From Gluconobacter potus (GTDB lineage Bacteria; Pseudomonadota; Alphaproteobacteria; Acetobacterales; Acetobacteraceae): a stretch of 64,000 nt of DNA. This document shows, one piece after another, positions 18,011 to 28,547 of the stretch (the stretch's first letter is position 1; each line of letters starts with the position of its first letter). A model generated the notes under the pieces. That model saw only the letters and a program-made list of their open reading frames with translations. It had not been told where the DNA came from and did not search any database. The DNA lies in the NCBI RefSeq assembly GCF_015244705.1, contig NZ_JABCQF010000010.1:16464-80463 (forward strand). Reading direction: 5' to 3'. Both the position numbers and the translations under genes were made by a program.

Positions 18011-18750
18011 ATGAAGGTCGGTCTGTTCGTTCCATGTTACGTGGACATGTTTCACCCCGAGACAGGAATTGCGACTCTGGAACTGCTGGAGCGCTTTGGG
18101 CTGTCCGTCGAGTATCCCGTTGACCAGACATGCTGTGGCCAGCCCATGACCAATACGGGCTGCGAGCGTGAAGCGGCCAAGACGGAAGAACTGTTCGTCC
18201 GTAATTTTGAAAAATACGATTATATTGTCACGCCATCCGGAAGCTGCACGAATCAGGTCCGCAACAACATGACGGCCATCGAGCAGAGCGACGCCGTCAA
18301 ACACGTTCGCAGCCGGACCTACGAACTGGTCGAGTTCCTGCATGATGTCCTGAAAGTCGATGCCTTTCCCTGGGCCGAGTTTCCGCATCGTGTTGCGCTT
18401 CACAACAACTGCAACACGCTGCGGAACCTGCGGATCGCCAGCATGACCGAGCGCCGTGAGGAGCCCTTTTCCAAGCCAAAAGCGCTCCTGAAGATGGTCA
18501 AGGGGATCGAATTCGCCGATCTGACGCGGCCTGATGAATGCTGCGGCTTTGGCGGGACGTTCTCCGTGTTCGAGGAAGGTGTCTCGGCCAAGATGGGTCA
18601 GGACAAGGTTACGGACCAGCTGAAATCCGGGGCGGAATATGTCACGTCCTCCGACAGCTCCTGCATGATGCATCAGGAAGGCTGTGCCCGGCGGATGGGC
18701 GCCAATCTCAAATACATCCACATCGCCCAGATCCTGAATGGAGCACGCGC

Positions 18751-18754
<4 letters not shown>
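18011..18754 (+). CDS. lutA: L-lactate utilization protein LutA (Fe-S oxidoreductase subunit)
   Basis: 247 residues from the ATG at 18011. Two CCG-type cysteine domains of the glycolate-oxidase/heterodisulfide-reductase family are visible: VDQTCCGQPMTNTGC near residue 45 and RPDECCGFGGTFSV near 180, with NNCNTLRN in place of the usual CHSACHL variant between them. Together with LutB and LutC it forms a cytoplasmic iron-sulfur complex that oxidises L-lactate to pyruvate in Bacillus and others. The stop overlaps the lutB ATG by four bases. Confidence 0.93.
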
Positions 18755-20270
<1,516 letters not shown>

Positions 20271-20274
<4 letters not shown>

Positions 20275-20864
20275 GCGGTTCACGCGAAGCCATTCTGGAC
20301 ACAATCCGGAAAAACCACGTCCAGGGCGACCGTCCCCGACCGACTGTGCCGCTGTTCGATCAGGCCGCACCAGCCGACCTGAAGGCACTGTTCCAGAAGT
20401 CGCTTGAGCGCATGGGCGGCAAGATGCTGACCCCGGATGCGGCCGATCCGATGGCGCCCGTGCGTCAGGCTATCGTCAAGCCGGGACCGGTCCTGTCCTG
20501 TGTGCCGGAATTTCAGGGGGATATGCAGATCACGCCCCAGACGAAGCCGACGGATATTGCGCCGGTTGAATATGCCGTTCTGCGGGCGGCGTTCGGTGTG
20601 GCGGAGACGGGATCGTTGTGCTTCACGGAAAAACAGCTTCTCGTGAACACGACGGGCTTTCTGCCGCAGCATCTGGTAGTCCTGCTGGATCCGACGCAGA
20701 TCGTGTATAACCTGCACAATGCTTACCAACGCCCGGAATGGACGCAGGCGCATTATGCCGTGTTCCAGAGCGGTCCGTCAGCGACAGCGGATATCGAGGG
20801 TGTGCTTGTGCACGGGGCGCAGGGTGTGCGCTCGCTGAGCGTGCTGTTTCACCCCGCATCCTGA
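20271..20864 (+). CDS. lutC: L-lactate utilization protein LutC (LUD domain)
   Basis: 197 residues from the ATG at 20271. It carries the short LUD domain, with VLRAAFGVAETGSLCF, LLVNTTGFLPQHLVVLLDP and, near the C-terminus, SATADIEGVLVHGAQGVRS, the segment that is the usual LutC signature. The third subunit of the lactate oxidation complex. The start overlaps the lutB stop by four bases, and a strong hairpin terminator follows 50 bases after its stop. No lactate permease or LutR regulator accompanies the operon. Confidence 0.94.
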
Positions 20865-20913
20865 TCCAGATGGTGGCATCAACCCTGCACCCCTGAGGGG
20901 GAGCAGAAGAATT

Positions 20914-20949
20914 AGGGGGAATCCAACTGTTTGTTGGGTTCCCCCTTTG
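20914..20949 (+). terminator. hairpin terminator after lutABC
   Basis: A 14-base-pair stem (one G-T pair) pairs 20914-20927 with 20933-20946 around the five-base loop TGTTT; the stem base is AGGGGGAA/TTCCCCCT. Only a short T run follows on the plus strand, so termination may be partial. Its position, 50 bases after the lutC stop, fits the end of the lut transcript. Confidence 0.75.
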
Positions 20950-21045
20950 GGCTGCCTGCTATTAAGCTGCCCATGACTGTACGGACAAGTGCAGTGTCCG
21001 GATTGGACGCGATCTGGAAAACGAATTTAAATATATGGATTTCCT

Positions 21046-21618
21046 TTGGAAAATATTGAGCAGTTTCAGATACGTGCCGTCTTCGATCACAAGACAATCC
21101 GTGTCTATCAGGCCTATAGCGATGAAATAGCGGATGCTGCCCTATCAAACGGTACGTTTCGACCGCCTACGTTCAAAATGGAACGTATGACCTGGATTAA
21201 ACCCTCATTTCTGTGGATGATGTATCGAGCGGGATGGGGCTACAAGGATGCGGGGCAACGCCGAATTCTTGCCGTGGATATTACGCGCACAGGCTTTGAG
21301 TGGGCTCTCACGAATAGCTGCAACACCCATCGGGATCATTCCATAAGTCCCGAAGAATGGAACAGGCTTAAACTTAAATCGCCTGTGCGAGTTCAATGGG
21401 ATCCAGAACGCAATTTGCAGCTTGAGCCTCTGCCCTATCGTTCTCTTCAAATTGGACTAAGTAAAGATGCTGTCAGTCTCTATACTGGTGAATGGATACA
21501 GAAAATCACAGATATGACAGACCTTGCTCATGACATTCATGCCTGCGTTTTATCTGGTGATCTGGAAAATGCGCGCAAAAAACTTCCAAAGGAATCAGTT
21601 TACGGGTTCTCTGTCTGA
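21046..21618 (+). CDS. DUF4291 domain-containing protein
   Basis: 190 residues. The family signature is clear: QIRAVFDHKTIRVYQAYS at residues 8-25, MERMTWIKPSFLWMMYRAGW, QRRILAVDITRTGFEW, and QWDPERNLQLEPLPYRSLQI. DUF4291 proteins are widespread and uncharacterised. The only start in register is a TTG at 21046; an ATG eleven bases upstream is in another frame. The gene is more AT-rich than its neighbours, stands alone after the lut terminator and converges on the UvrA-like gene, so recent acquisition is possible. Confidence 0.88.
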   Translation: MENIEQFQIRAVFDHKTIRVYQAYSDEIADAALSNGTFRPPTFKMERMTWIKPSFLWMMYRAGWGYKDAGQRRILAVDITRTGFEWALTNSCNTHRDHSISPEEWNRLKLKSPVRVQWDPERNLQLEPLPYRSLQIGLSKDAVSLYTGEWIQKITDMTDLAHDIHACVLSGDLENARKKLPKESVYGFSV

Positions 21619-21695
21619 GTGGGATGCAGAACTACAATGTGACGTGCCATTTACGCTGTAGGTCGTAAAATCGGTCAAGTAATCGTTCCTGAAGT

Positions 21696-24209
21696 TTATG
21701 AACCTGGGGCAACATAGCGGCGGAGGAACGGAGCGGTGACGCTGTGTTCTGAGGCCGCGACGGCCTCCGGTGTTCCTGAGGCCACGATCCGGCCGCCCTT
21801 GCGTCCTGCACCGGGGCCGAGGTCGATGATCCAGTCACTGGCCGCTGCTACGCGCATGTCATGCTCGGCCAGCACGACGGTGTTGCCCTGATCGACCAGA
21901 GCCTGAAGCTGGAGCATCAACCGGTCCACATCGGCCGGATGCAGGCCGGTTGTGGGTTCGTCCAGAACATAGAGCACATGTCCGCTGCGCTGTTTCTGAA
22001 GTTCGGTCGCGAGCTTGATGCGCTGTGCTTCGCCGCCTGACAGTTCGGTGGCGGGCTGTCCGAGCCGGAGATAGCCCAGTCCCCCGCGGCACAGGGTATC
22101 GAAGCCGCGCGCCAGAGCCGGCACATCCGCAAAGACGTCACAGGCATCGTCAATGCTCAGGCCCAGCACGTCCGCAATACTGTGCCCGTTCCACAGGACT
22201 TCCAGTACTTCGGGTTTGTAGCGGCTGCCGTGGCAGACGGGGCAGGGTGTCTGCACGGTTGGCAGGAACAGAAGCTCCACATCGACTGTTCCCACGCCCT
22301 CACAGCGCGGGCACCGTCCCTTGGCGACATTGAAGGAGAACCATCCGGCATCGAAACGGCGCTTTTTGGCGTCCGGCGTTTCGGCAAACAGGCGGCGGAT
22401 CGTGTCGAACAGGCCGGTATAGGTTGCGGGATTGGAGCGCGGGGTCCGCCCGATCGGCTTCTGGTCGATCATGACCATGCGTTTGATCGGGCCGGTTCCA
22501 CCCGAAACGTTCCCCTTGGGTTCGCGGTGTTCGGGGGGCGGGGCATCATCCGTGCTGTCGTCGTCGGGGTCGATGTCTACTTTCTGGCCCAGAGCGCGGG
22601 CCATGATGGACACGAGCGCCTGTCCGACCAGGCTGGACTTTCCGGACCCTGACACACCTGTCACTGAAACCAGCACTCCGAGCGGGAGCGTCAGGGCCAG
22701 ATGGTCCAGATTGTTCCAGCAGATGTCGGTCAGTTCCAGCGTACCGGGTGGCTTGCGGACCGGTGTGGTGCGAGGCTGGACTGTACCGAACAGATAGGGG
22801 CGGGTGCGGGAGTCTTTCACGTCCCGCAGGCCGTCGGGCAGGCCACTATAGAGGACGCGGCCGCCGCGTTCCCCGGCATCCGGGCCGACATCCACCAGCC
22901 ATTCCGCACGGCGGATTACGTCCGGATTATGCTCGACGACGATCAGCGAATTGCCCGCGTCGCGCAGTCCGTCCAGTGCCCGCAGAAGGGCCTGCGTGTC
23001 GGCAGGATGCAGGCCGGAACTGGGTTCATCCAGCACATAGACCACGCCGAACAGGTTTGAGCGGATCTGGGTGCCAAGCCGCAGACGCTGGTATTCGCCT
23101 GGCGAGAGTGTCTGCACGCCCCGGTCGAGCTGGAGATAGCCCAGACCCAGATCCAGCAGCACGTCGATGCGTTCGATCATGGCGTCGACCATGCTACGCG
23201 CTGCTACGGCCGTGGCGTCCTTGCCGTTCGCAAGGGTTTTGGCGGATGCGCGGAGCGAGGTGGCGATGTCTTCGAGGGTACGGCTCGCGAAGTCGGCGAT
23301 GTTCAGTCCGTCGAATGTTACGCGCAGGGCATCGGGGTTCAGACGCTGTCCGTGGCAGACCGGGCAGGGGGCGGAGACCATGAAGGACGCCGCGCGTTTG
23401 CGCATTTTCTCGCTCTGCGACTGCGTGAAGGTGTGCAGGACATAGCGCCGCGCGCCGCTGAAGGTGCCGTTGTAATCAGACGGAATGCCGCGCTTGATGG
23501 CGTCCATGACCTGAGCATGGGTGCGGCCGGGATAGACGGGCTCGGTCGGTGTTTCTTCCGTGTAGAGGATCCAGTCGCGGGTCTTTTTCGGCAGGTCGCG
23601 CCAGGGGCAGTCCACATCCACGCCACGGGTGATGAGAATGTCCCGGAAGTTCTGTCCCTGCCACGCCGTGGGCCAGGCTGCGACTGCACGGTCGCGGATG
23701 CTCAGGCTGTCATCGGGAACGAGTGTCTGTTCCGTCACGTCATAGATGCGGCCGAGCCCGTGACATTTCGGGCAGGCGCCCATGGGGGTGTTGGGCGAAA
23801 AGGACTCCGCTTCCAGTCGTGACAGGCCGGGCGGATAGGTGCCTGCGCGGGAATAGAGCATCCGCAGCAGGTTCGAGAGCGTCGTCAGGCTGCCAACGCT
23901 GGAGCGGCTGCTGCTTCCGCCGCGCTGCTGCTGAAGCGCGACGGCGGGCGGTAGTCCGTCGATGGAGGCCACGACCGGCACCGGCATCTGGTCGAACAGG
24001 CGCCTGGCATAGGGGGAGACGGACTCCAGATAGCGCCGCTGCGCCTCGGCATAAATCGTCCCGAAGGCCAGCGAGGACTTGCCGGACCCGGAAACGCCCG
24101 TGACGACGACGAGGCGGTCACGCGGCAGGTCCACGTCCACGTTTTCCAGATTGTGTTCCCGCGCCCCTCGGACGCGGATCATCTCATGGGGCGAGGGCGT
24201 CTGGGACAT
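21696..24209 (-). CDS. UvrA2-like excinuclease ATPase
   Basis: 837 residues, about 100 shorter than canonical UvrA. It has two ABC cassettes, each with Walker A ([26 protein letters not shown]), a UvrA-type zinc module (CPKCHGLG and [16 protein letters not shown] and CPVCHGSR), signatures [12 protein letters not shown] and [12 protein letters not shown], and Walker B ([30 protein letters not shown]). The shortness, and no obvious UvrB-interaction domain, fit the UvrA2 class found beside normal UvrA and associated with tolerance to DNA-binding drugs. It is monocistronic with converging DUF4291 downstream. Confidence 0.92.
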   Translation of the reverse strand: MSQTPSPHEMIRVRGAREHNLENVDVDLPRDRLVVVTGVSGSGKSSLAFGTIYAEAQRRYLESVSPYARRLFDQMPVPVVASIDGLPPAVALQQQRGGSSSRSSVGSLTTLSNLLRMLYSRAGTYPPGLSRLEAESFSPNTPMGACPKCHGLGRIYDVTEQTLVPDDSLSIRDRAVAAWPTAWQGQNFRDILITRGVDVDCPWRDLPKKTRDWILYTEETPTEPVYPGRTHAQVMDAIKRGIPSDYNGTFSGARRYVLHTFTQSQSEKMRKRAASFMVSAPCPVCHGQRLNPDALRVTFDGLNIADFASRTLEDIATSLRASAKTLANGKDATAVAARSMVDAMIERIDVLLDLGLGYLQLDRGVQTLSPGEYQRLRLGTQIRSNLFGVVYVLDEPSSGLHPADTQALLRALDGLRDAGNSLIVVEHNPDVIRRAEWLVDVGPDAGERGGRVLYSGLPDGLRDVKDSRTRPYLFGTVQPRTTPVRKPPGTLELTDICWNNLDHLALTLPLGVLVSVTGVSGSGKSSLVGQALVSIMARALGQKVDIDPDDDSTDDAPPPEHREPKGNVSGGTGPIKRMVMIDQKPIGRTPRSNPATYTGLFDTIRRLFAETPDAKKRRFDAGWFSFNVAKGRCPRCEGVGTVDVELLFLPTVQTPCPVCHGSRYKPEVLEVLWNGHSIADVLGLSIDDACDVFADVPALARGFDTLCRGGLGYLRLGQPATELSGGEAQRIKLATELQKQRSGHVLYVLDEPTTGLHPADVDRLMLQLQALVDQGNTVVLAEHDMRVAAASDWIIDLGPGAGRKGGRIVASGTPEAVAASEHSVTAPFLRRYVAPGS

Positions 24210-24269
24210 GGGGCACTCCTGATGATGTCCGCAGGAGTGTAGACCCGCCAGACATCAGAGTACACAAAC

Positions 24270-24298
24270 CACGCCTCAGAAGCCGCGGCTGAGGCGTG
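24270..24298 (-). terminator. 10-bp inverted repeat at the end of the J-domain gene
   Basis: CACGCCTCAG (24270-24279) is perfectly repeated in inverse as CTGAGGCGTG (24289-24298) with a nine-base loop. The stem overlaps the last codons of the J-domain gene; on the minus strand it is followed by GTTTGTGT rather than a clean T run. A terminator or mRNA-stabilising hairpin is likely. Confidence 0.5.
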
Positions 24299-24632
24299 CT
24301 TCCTGAAAAGCGGCGTTGATGAGCTGTGTCTCGCGCATGGCCAGTTCGCGGATTTTTTCTCCCATCGCGCCGACCTTGTCCGGATGGTACTGGCGGATCA
24401 GATCGCGATAGGCGCGCTTGATGTCGTCAGGCGATGCGAATTCGCTGACGCCGAGGACTTCGAACCATGTCCGGTCCGCAGGCGGCTCATCGATCGGGTC
24501 TTCCGCTGTTTTCTGATCGGTGTTTCCTGCATCCTTTTTCCCCGGGATCATCTGCATCACGATGCCCAGAATGACCAGGGCTCCAAGCGTAAGGATGATG
24601 AACTTCGCGAAAGCAAAGATGAGCCCGAACAC
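24276..24632 (-). CDS. membrane-anchored J-domain (DnaJ-like) protein
   Basis: 118 residues as called from a GTG at 24632. One strong membrane helix (FIILTLGALVILGIVM) is followed by a polar linker and a C-terminal J domain: TWFEVLGVSEFASPDDIKRA, then YRDLIRQYHPDKVG with the essential HPD. It should stimulate an Hsp70 (DnaK-type) ATPase at the membrane surface. In-frame codons upstream of the GTG also encode a hydrophobic stretch (LLALIGAAFLVYWVL) as far as a TAG near 24724 but contain no standard start, so the true N-terminus may be longer with an unusual initiation codon. Confidence 0.82.
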   Translation of the reverse strand: MFGLIFAFAKFIILTLGALVILGIVMQMIPGKKDAGNTDQKTAEDPIDEPPADRTWFEVLGVSEFASPDDIKRAYRDLIRQYHPDKVGAMGEKIRELAMRETQLINAAFQEARLSRGF

Positions 24633-24793
24633 AAGTCCCAGATGCGTCAGGACCCAGTAGACAAGAAACGCTGCTCCGATGAGCGCGAGAAGCTGTATGA
24701 AAAGTCTTCCGCCAGTAGTTGCAGGCTATCCTATCATGGCCGGGTGGACTTCAGGGAGCGACTTCTTTCTCCGGACTGTCTTTCCCGTCCCTG

Positions 24794-25399
24794 TTAGAGC
24801 CAGCCGTTTGCCCGAGCGATCCGTCCGGCCTCGATGCGGTTGCGGGCATCGAGTTTCTGCACGATTTCCGAGAAGTAGTTGCGGACCGTGCCGGAAGAGA
24901 GGGACAGTTCCTCGGCGATTTCGCGGTTGGTGCGTCCGGCTTCGGCGAGGCGAAGCATGGCGCGTTCGCGTTCGGAGAGGGGATCGGGCAGAGCGTCCCA
25001 GACGGCTTCGGCCAGGTCGGGTGCGATAGCCCGGCCGCCTGCCGCGACCTTGCGGATGGCGGCGGCGAGCTGCGTGATGGGCGCGTCCTTGAGCATGTAG
25101 CCGCGCACACCGGCCTGAAGCGCGCGGCGCAGATAGCCGGAGCGGCCGAAGGTCGTCACGATCATCACGCGGCTGGGCAGGCCTTCCTGAAGGATCTTTT
25201 CCGCAAGCTCGATGCCGGTGACATGGGGCATTTCGATATCGGTCAGGACGACATCGGGGCGGTGTTCGCGGATCAGGTCGAGCGCCTCGCGCCCGTCGGT
25301 CGCCCGTCCGACGATCCGGATGTCGTCTTCGAGTTGCAGCAGGGCCTCGAAGGCATCGAGGAGCATGGTCTGGTCTTCGGCGAGGATGAGGCGGATCAT
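24794..25399 (-). CDS. NarL/DesR family response regulator
   Basis: 201 residues. Receiver domain: acidic pocket AEDQ (residues 7-10), phosphoacceptor Asp in VVLTDIEMP (about 54), and conserved Lys in GYMLKDAP. C-terminal LuxR helix-turn-helix: LSERERAMLRLAEAGRTNRE, then IAEELSLSSGTVRNYFSEIV. Pairs with the histidine kinase gene directly upstream, whose stop overlaps this ATG by four bases. The combination resembles Bacillus DesKR, which senses membrane fluidity; the target genes are unknown. Confidence 0.95.
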   Translation of the reverse strand: MIRLILAEDQTMLLDAFEALLQLEDDIRIVGRATDGREALDLIREHRPDVVLTDIEMPHVTGIELAEKILQEGLPSRVMIVTTFGRSGYLRRALQAGVRGYMLKDAPITQLAAAIRKVAAGGRAIAPDLAEAVWDALPDPLSERERAMLRLAEAGRTNREIAEELSLSSGTVRNYFSEIVQKLDARNRIEAGRIARANGWL

Positions 25400-26520
25400 G
25401 GGAGTGTCGTTGCAGTCAGCTTGAAGCCCTGGGGCTGGGGGGAGAGGGTTAGCGTACCGCCTGAGGCGGCAAGCCGGGCGCGCATGCCGCGCAGGCCGTT
25501 GCCTTCGACGATGCTGCGGGCTGGCTGTGGGGCCTGGAGCGGGCCGTCGTCTTCGAGGGTGAAGGTGTGGATATGGCCTTCCGCGTTCTGCTGGAAGGTC
25601 AGGGTGCAGGTCCGGGCATCGGAATGACGGATGACATTCGTGACGGCTTCGCGCAGGGCTAGGGCGAGCACGCTGTTCTGCGGCTGATCGGCGGAGGGGG
25701 CGTGACCGTTCAGAACGAGCGTGATGCCAGCCGTATTCAGGGCCTTGCGGGCACGGTCCAGTTCGCGCTGAAGCGACGCACCGTTCATGCCGGCGACGGC
25801 TTCGCGGACTTCGCGCAGGGACGTGCGGGCGATCTGGCTGATTTCCGCGACTTCCTGCCGCGCACGGGGGGCATCGGACGTGAACAGGCGGTCGGCCAGT
25901 TCGGCTTTCACGGAAATGACCGTCAGGGAATGGCCGAGAAGATCATGCAGATCACGCGCGATGCGTTCGCGCTCGGCGGTCGTGGCGAGGGTGCGGATCT
26001 CGTTCTGGGCTTCGCGCAGTTCGAAATTGCGGATGCCGAGCTGCCACTGCACCAGCGTGCCCATATAGGTGATGATGCTGAAAAAGGCGCCGGGGATGAC
26101 TTCCAGCGTGGTCTTGTGGCGGAAATGCCCGGAAATGATCAGGACGACCTGAAGCAGGATGACCATCGTGATGGACTGCCGCTTTCCGGGCAGGCGGGCG
26201 CACATCCCGGCGGCGAAAATGCAGTAGACCTCCCAGTCCCCATGCGTCCAGGCACAGGCATAGCCGATCAGGTCGGTCAGGATGATCTCGCCGTAGCCGT
26301 AATACCGGTCTTTCCGGTAGGGCGCGAAATAGACCAGCAGGAAGACCAGCATGGCGGCCGTGGAAAACAGGACGCCGGCAAGCGTGGGGCGGTGATAGCC
26401 CAGCAGCCAGGGGACCGGATAGAACAGCAGGTAGCTCAGATAGGCCACCAGATACTGGTTGAAATGGGGCCACGGCGTCTTGCGGTCTGCCAGATGGCGG
26501 GAGAGGGAATCTGCGGCCAT
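25396..26520 (-). CDS. DesK-like sensor histidine kinase
   Basis: 374 residues from the ATG at 26520, chosen because it overlaps the upstream gene's TGA by one base; further upstream codons lie inside that gene. The N-terminal half has about five to six membrane helices. The HisKA_3 phosphoacceptor motif is ERIARDLHDLLGHSLTVIS, the N box is ALREAVTNVIRHS, and the G box is GNGLRGMRARLAASGGTL. It autophosphorylates the His and passes the phosphate to the adjacent regulator. The lack of an extracellular domain suggests sensing within the membrane. Confidence 0.93.
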   Translation of the reverse strand: MAADSLSRHLADRKTPWPHFNQYLVAYLSYLLFYPVPWLLGYHRPTLAGVLFSTAAMLVFLLVYFAPYRKDRYYGYGEIILTDLIGYACAWTHGDWEVYCIFAAGMCARLPGKRQSITMVILLQVVLIISGHFRHKTTLEVIPGAFFSIITYMGTLVQWQLGIRNFELREAQNEIRTLATTAERERIARDLHDLLGHSLTVISVKAELADRLFTSDAPRARQEVAEISQIARTSLREVREAVAGMNGASLQRELDRARKALNTAGITLVLNGHAPSADQPQNSVLALALREAVTNVIRHSDARTCTLTFQQNAEGHIHTFTLEDDGPLQAPQPARSIVEGNGLRGMRARLAASGGTLTLSPQPQGFKLTATTLP

Positions 26521-27071
26521 CAGGCGAGGGTGGTTGAGGACGTGTCCGGGGTCAAGAATACGCCCGAACGCCATAGTCGCATGGCGCTTCCAGCCCAGAT
26601 GGCGATGGCCGTGCCGAAACCCGCGACTTCAAGGTGATGCGGTTCGGGCAGGAGCATGGAAAGGCCGGAAATCAGGACTATGGCGCCGCCCATGAAGAGA
26701 TGAACCGGCTCCTTCAGGGCACGGCCCAGCGGGATATAAGACAGACCGATGATGGCGCCGAGGAGCGGATAGAACAGATCCAGCTGGTGATGGGCATGTG
26801 TCCATGATGCGGCGATGAAAATCCCGATGAAGCGCAGGATTTTGATACGGCGCGCCAGCTTTGGGTCGAGAGTGATTTCGGGGCCGCGCAGAATGAGGTC
26901 GCGCCGGATGAAGCCCAGGACGAGAAGGATCGTCGGGATGGCGAGGATTGCAACGGTCAGGGTGATGGGAAGCGTGGCCGCCTGTGCGCCGCGTGCAGCC
27001 CAGAGAGCCGCGAAGGCCAGACCTGCACAGTCGGTCAGCAGGCCACGCCAGTTTTTCCGTTCCGTCATCAT
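26520..27071 (-). CDS. membrane protein linked to the two-component system
   Basis: 183 residues with about five hydrophobic segments (LPITLTVAILAIPTILLVLG, ILRFIGIFIAASW, LFYPLLGAIIGLSYI, VHLFMGGAIVLISGLSML, AGFGTAIAIWAGSAM). I recognise no family. It is the first gene of the operon with the kinase and regulator and shares one base with the kinase start, so it may be an accessory membrane sensor. ATG at 27071 or 27068. Confidence 0.7.
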   Translation of the reverse strand: MMTERKNWRGLLTDCAGLAFAALWAARGAQAATLPITLTVAILAIPTILLVLGFIRRDLILRGPEITLDPKLARRIKILRFIGIFIAASWTHAHHQLDLFYPLLGAIIGLSYIPLGRALKEPVHLFMGGAIVLISGLSMLLPEPHHLEVAGFGTAIAIWAGSAMRLWRSGVFLTPDTSSTTLA

Positions 27072-27190
27072 CCGCGTTCCGTCTCTGCCGGGGCTACCCG
27101 CCGTGAGGATGCCCGTTCCTGCGCTGGAAAACAGGGTGCAGTGTCAGATGTCGCGGATGACATCGGTCATGGCTGGGGTCATGACGGGGC

Positions 27191-28441
27191 TCAGACCGGA
27201 CGGAGCAGGATGTGCTTCTTCTTGCCGGACGAGACCTTCAGGACACCATCCCGCAGGTCGTCGAGCGTGAAGGTCTGGTTCTCGTCCGAGACCACCACGT
27301 CATTGACGCGACCGCCACCGCCACGGATCAGGCGGCGGGCTTCACCACCACTGGCAGCGAGGCCGGCTTCCTGAAAGACGCGGAAAGCGGGCAGGCCTTC
27401 GGCGATCAGGTTGGCGGGCAGGTCGATTTCCGGCAGCGCGGCCTGAGCGGAGCCCTGTTCGAAGACGCGGCGGGCTGTTTCGGCGGCTTCTTCGGCGGCG
27501 GCGCGGCCGTGGCAGATGGCGGTGGCCTCGGTCGCGAGGATCTTCTTGGCCTCGTTGATTTCCGAGCCTTCGAGCGCGCCCAGACGCTCGCACTCCTCAA
27601 CGGGAAGATCCGTGAAAAACTTGAGGAAGCGGCCGACATCGGCGTCCTCGGTGTTGCGCCAGAACTGCCAGTATTCAAAGACCGGCAGCTTCTCCGGACG
27701 CACCCAGGTCGCGCCCTTGGCGGACTTGCCCATCTTGGCGCCCGAGGATGTGGTGACGAGCGGGGTGGTCAGGCCGAAGATCTGCTTGCCGTCCGTACGG
27801 CGCGTCAGATCGATGCCGGAGACGATGTTGCCCCACTGGTCCGAGCCGCCCATCTGCAGGACGGCGCCGTGACGGCGGTTCAGTTCGCGGAAATCATAGG
27901 ACTGTAGGATGGAGTAATTGAATTCCAGGAAGGTCAGACCCTGTTCGCGTTCCAGACGCTGGCGAACGCTGTCGAAGCCCAGCATCCGGCTGACCGAGAA
28001 ATGCACGCCCACATCCTGCAGCAGGTTGATGTAGGACAGCTTGTCCAGCCAGTCGGCATTATTGGCGAGGATGGCACCGCTGGACGGGTCTTCATCGCTG
28101 AAAGTGATGAACTGGCGCAGGGATTTTTCGATCCCGGCGATGTTGTGCGCGATCGTCTCGTTCGTGATGAGGGAGCGGGCCTCGTCGCGGAAGGACGGGT
28201 CGCCAATCTTGGCCGTGCCGCCACCCATCAGCGCAATCGGGCGATGGCCGTGCTTCTGGAGCAGACGGAGCGCCATGATGGAGAGCGCATTGCCGACATG
28301 CAGGGAGTCCGCGGTCGGGTCGAAGCCCACATAGGCGGTGATCGGTCCGGCCAGCATGGCCTCGTCGAGGGCGTCGAGGTCGGTGCACTGGAAGATCAGG
28401 CCGCGGGCCTGGGCTTCGAGGAGGAACGGACTCTTTGGCAT
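27191..28441 (-). CDS. tyrS: tyrosyl-tRNA synthetase
   Basis: 416 residues, normal for the bacterial class I enzyme. The HIGH motif is present as HVGNA within DPTADSLHVGNALSIMALRL, the tyrosine pocket as QSYDF and QMGGSDQWGNI, and the KMSKS loop as KMGKSAKGATW. The C-terminal S4 RNA-binding domain (GEARRLIRGGGGRVND) holds tRNA-Tyr. Attaches tyrosine to tRNA-Tyr. It is followed about 120 bases later by the membrane/two-component operon in the same direction. Confidence 0.98.
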   Translation of the reverse strand: MPKSPFLLEAQARGLIFQCTDLDALDEAMLAGPITAYVGFDPTADSLHVGNALSIMALRLLQKHGHRPIALMGGGTAKIGDPSFRDEARSLITNETIAHNIAGIEKSLRQFITFSDEDPSSGAILANNADWLDKLSYINLLQDVGVHFSVSRMLGFDSVRQRLEREQGLTFLEFNYSILQSYDFRELNRRHGAVLQMGGSDQWGNIVSGIDLTRRTDGKQIFGLTTPLVTTSSGAKMGKSAKGATWVRPEKLPVFEYWQFWRNTEDADVGRFLKFFTDLPVEECERLGALEGSEINEAKKILATEATAICHGRAAAEEAAETARRVFEQGSAQAALPEIDLPANLIAEGLPAFRVFQEAGLAASGGEARRLIRGGGGRVNDVVVSDENQTFTLDDLRDGVLKVSSGKKKHILLRPV

Positions 28442-28547
28442 GGGTCGGTCTTGCTACGCTGCTACAGGGAAGGAAAGGACGCGGACCCTAGCATGACCAG
28501 CGCCGGAGCGGAAACTCCAGCAGCGGCCATGGCGGCGGCCCAAGTGC

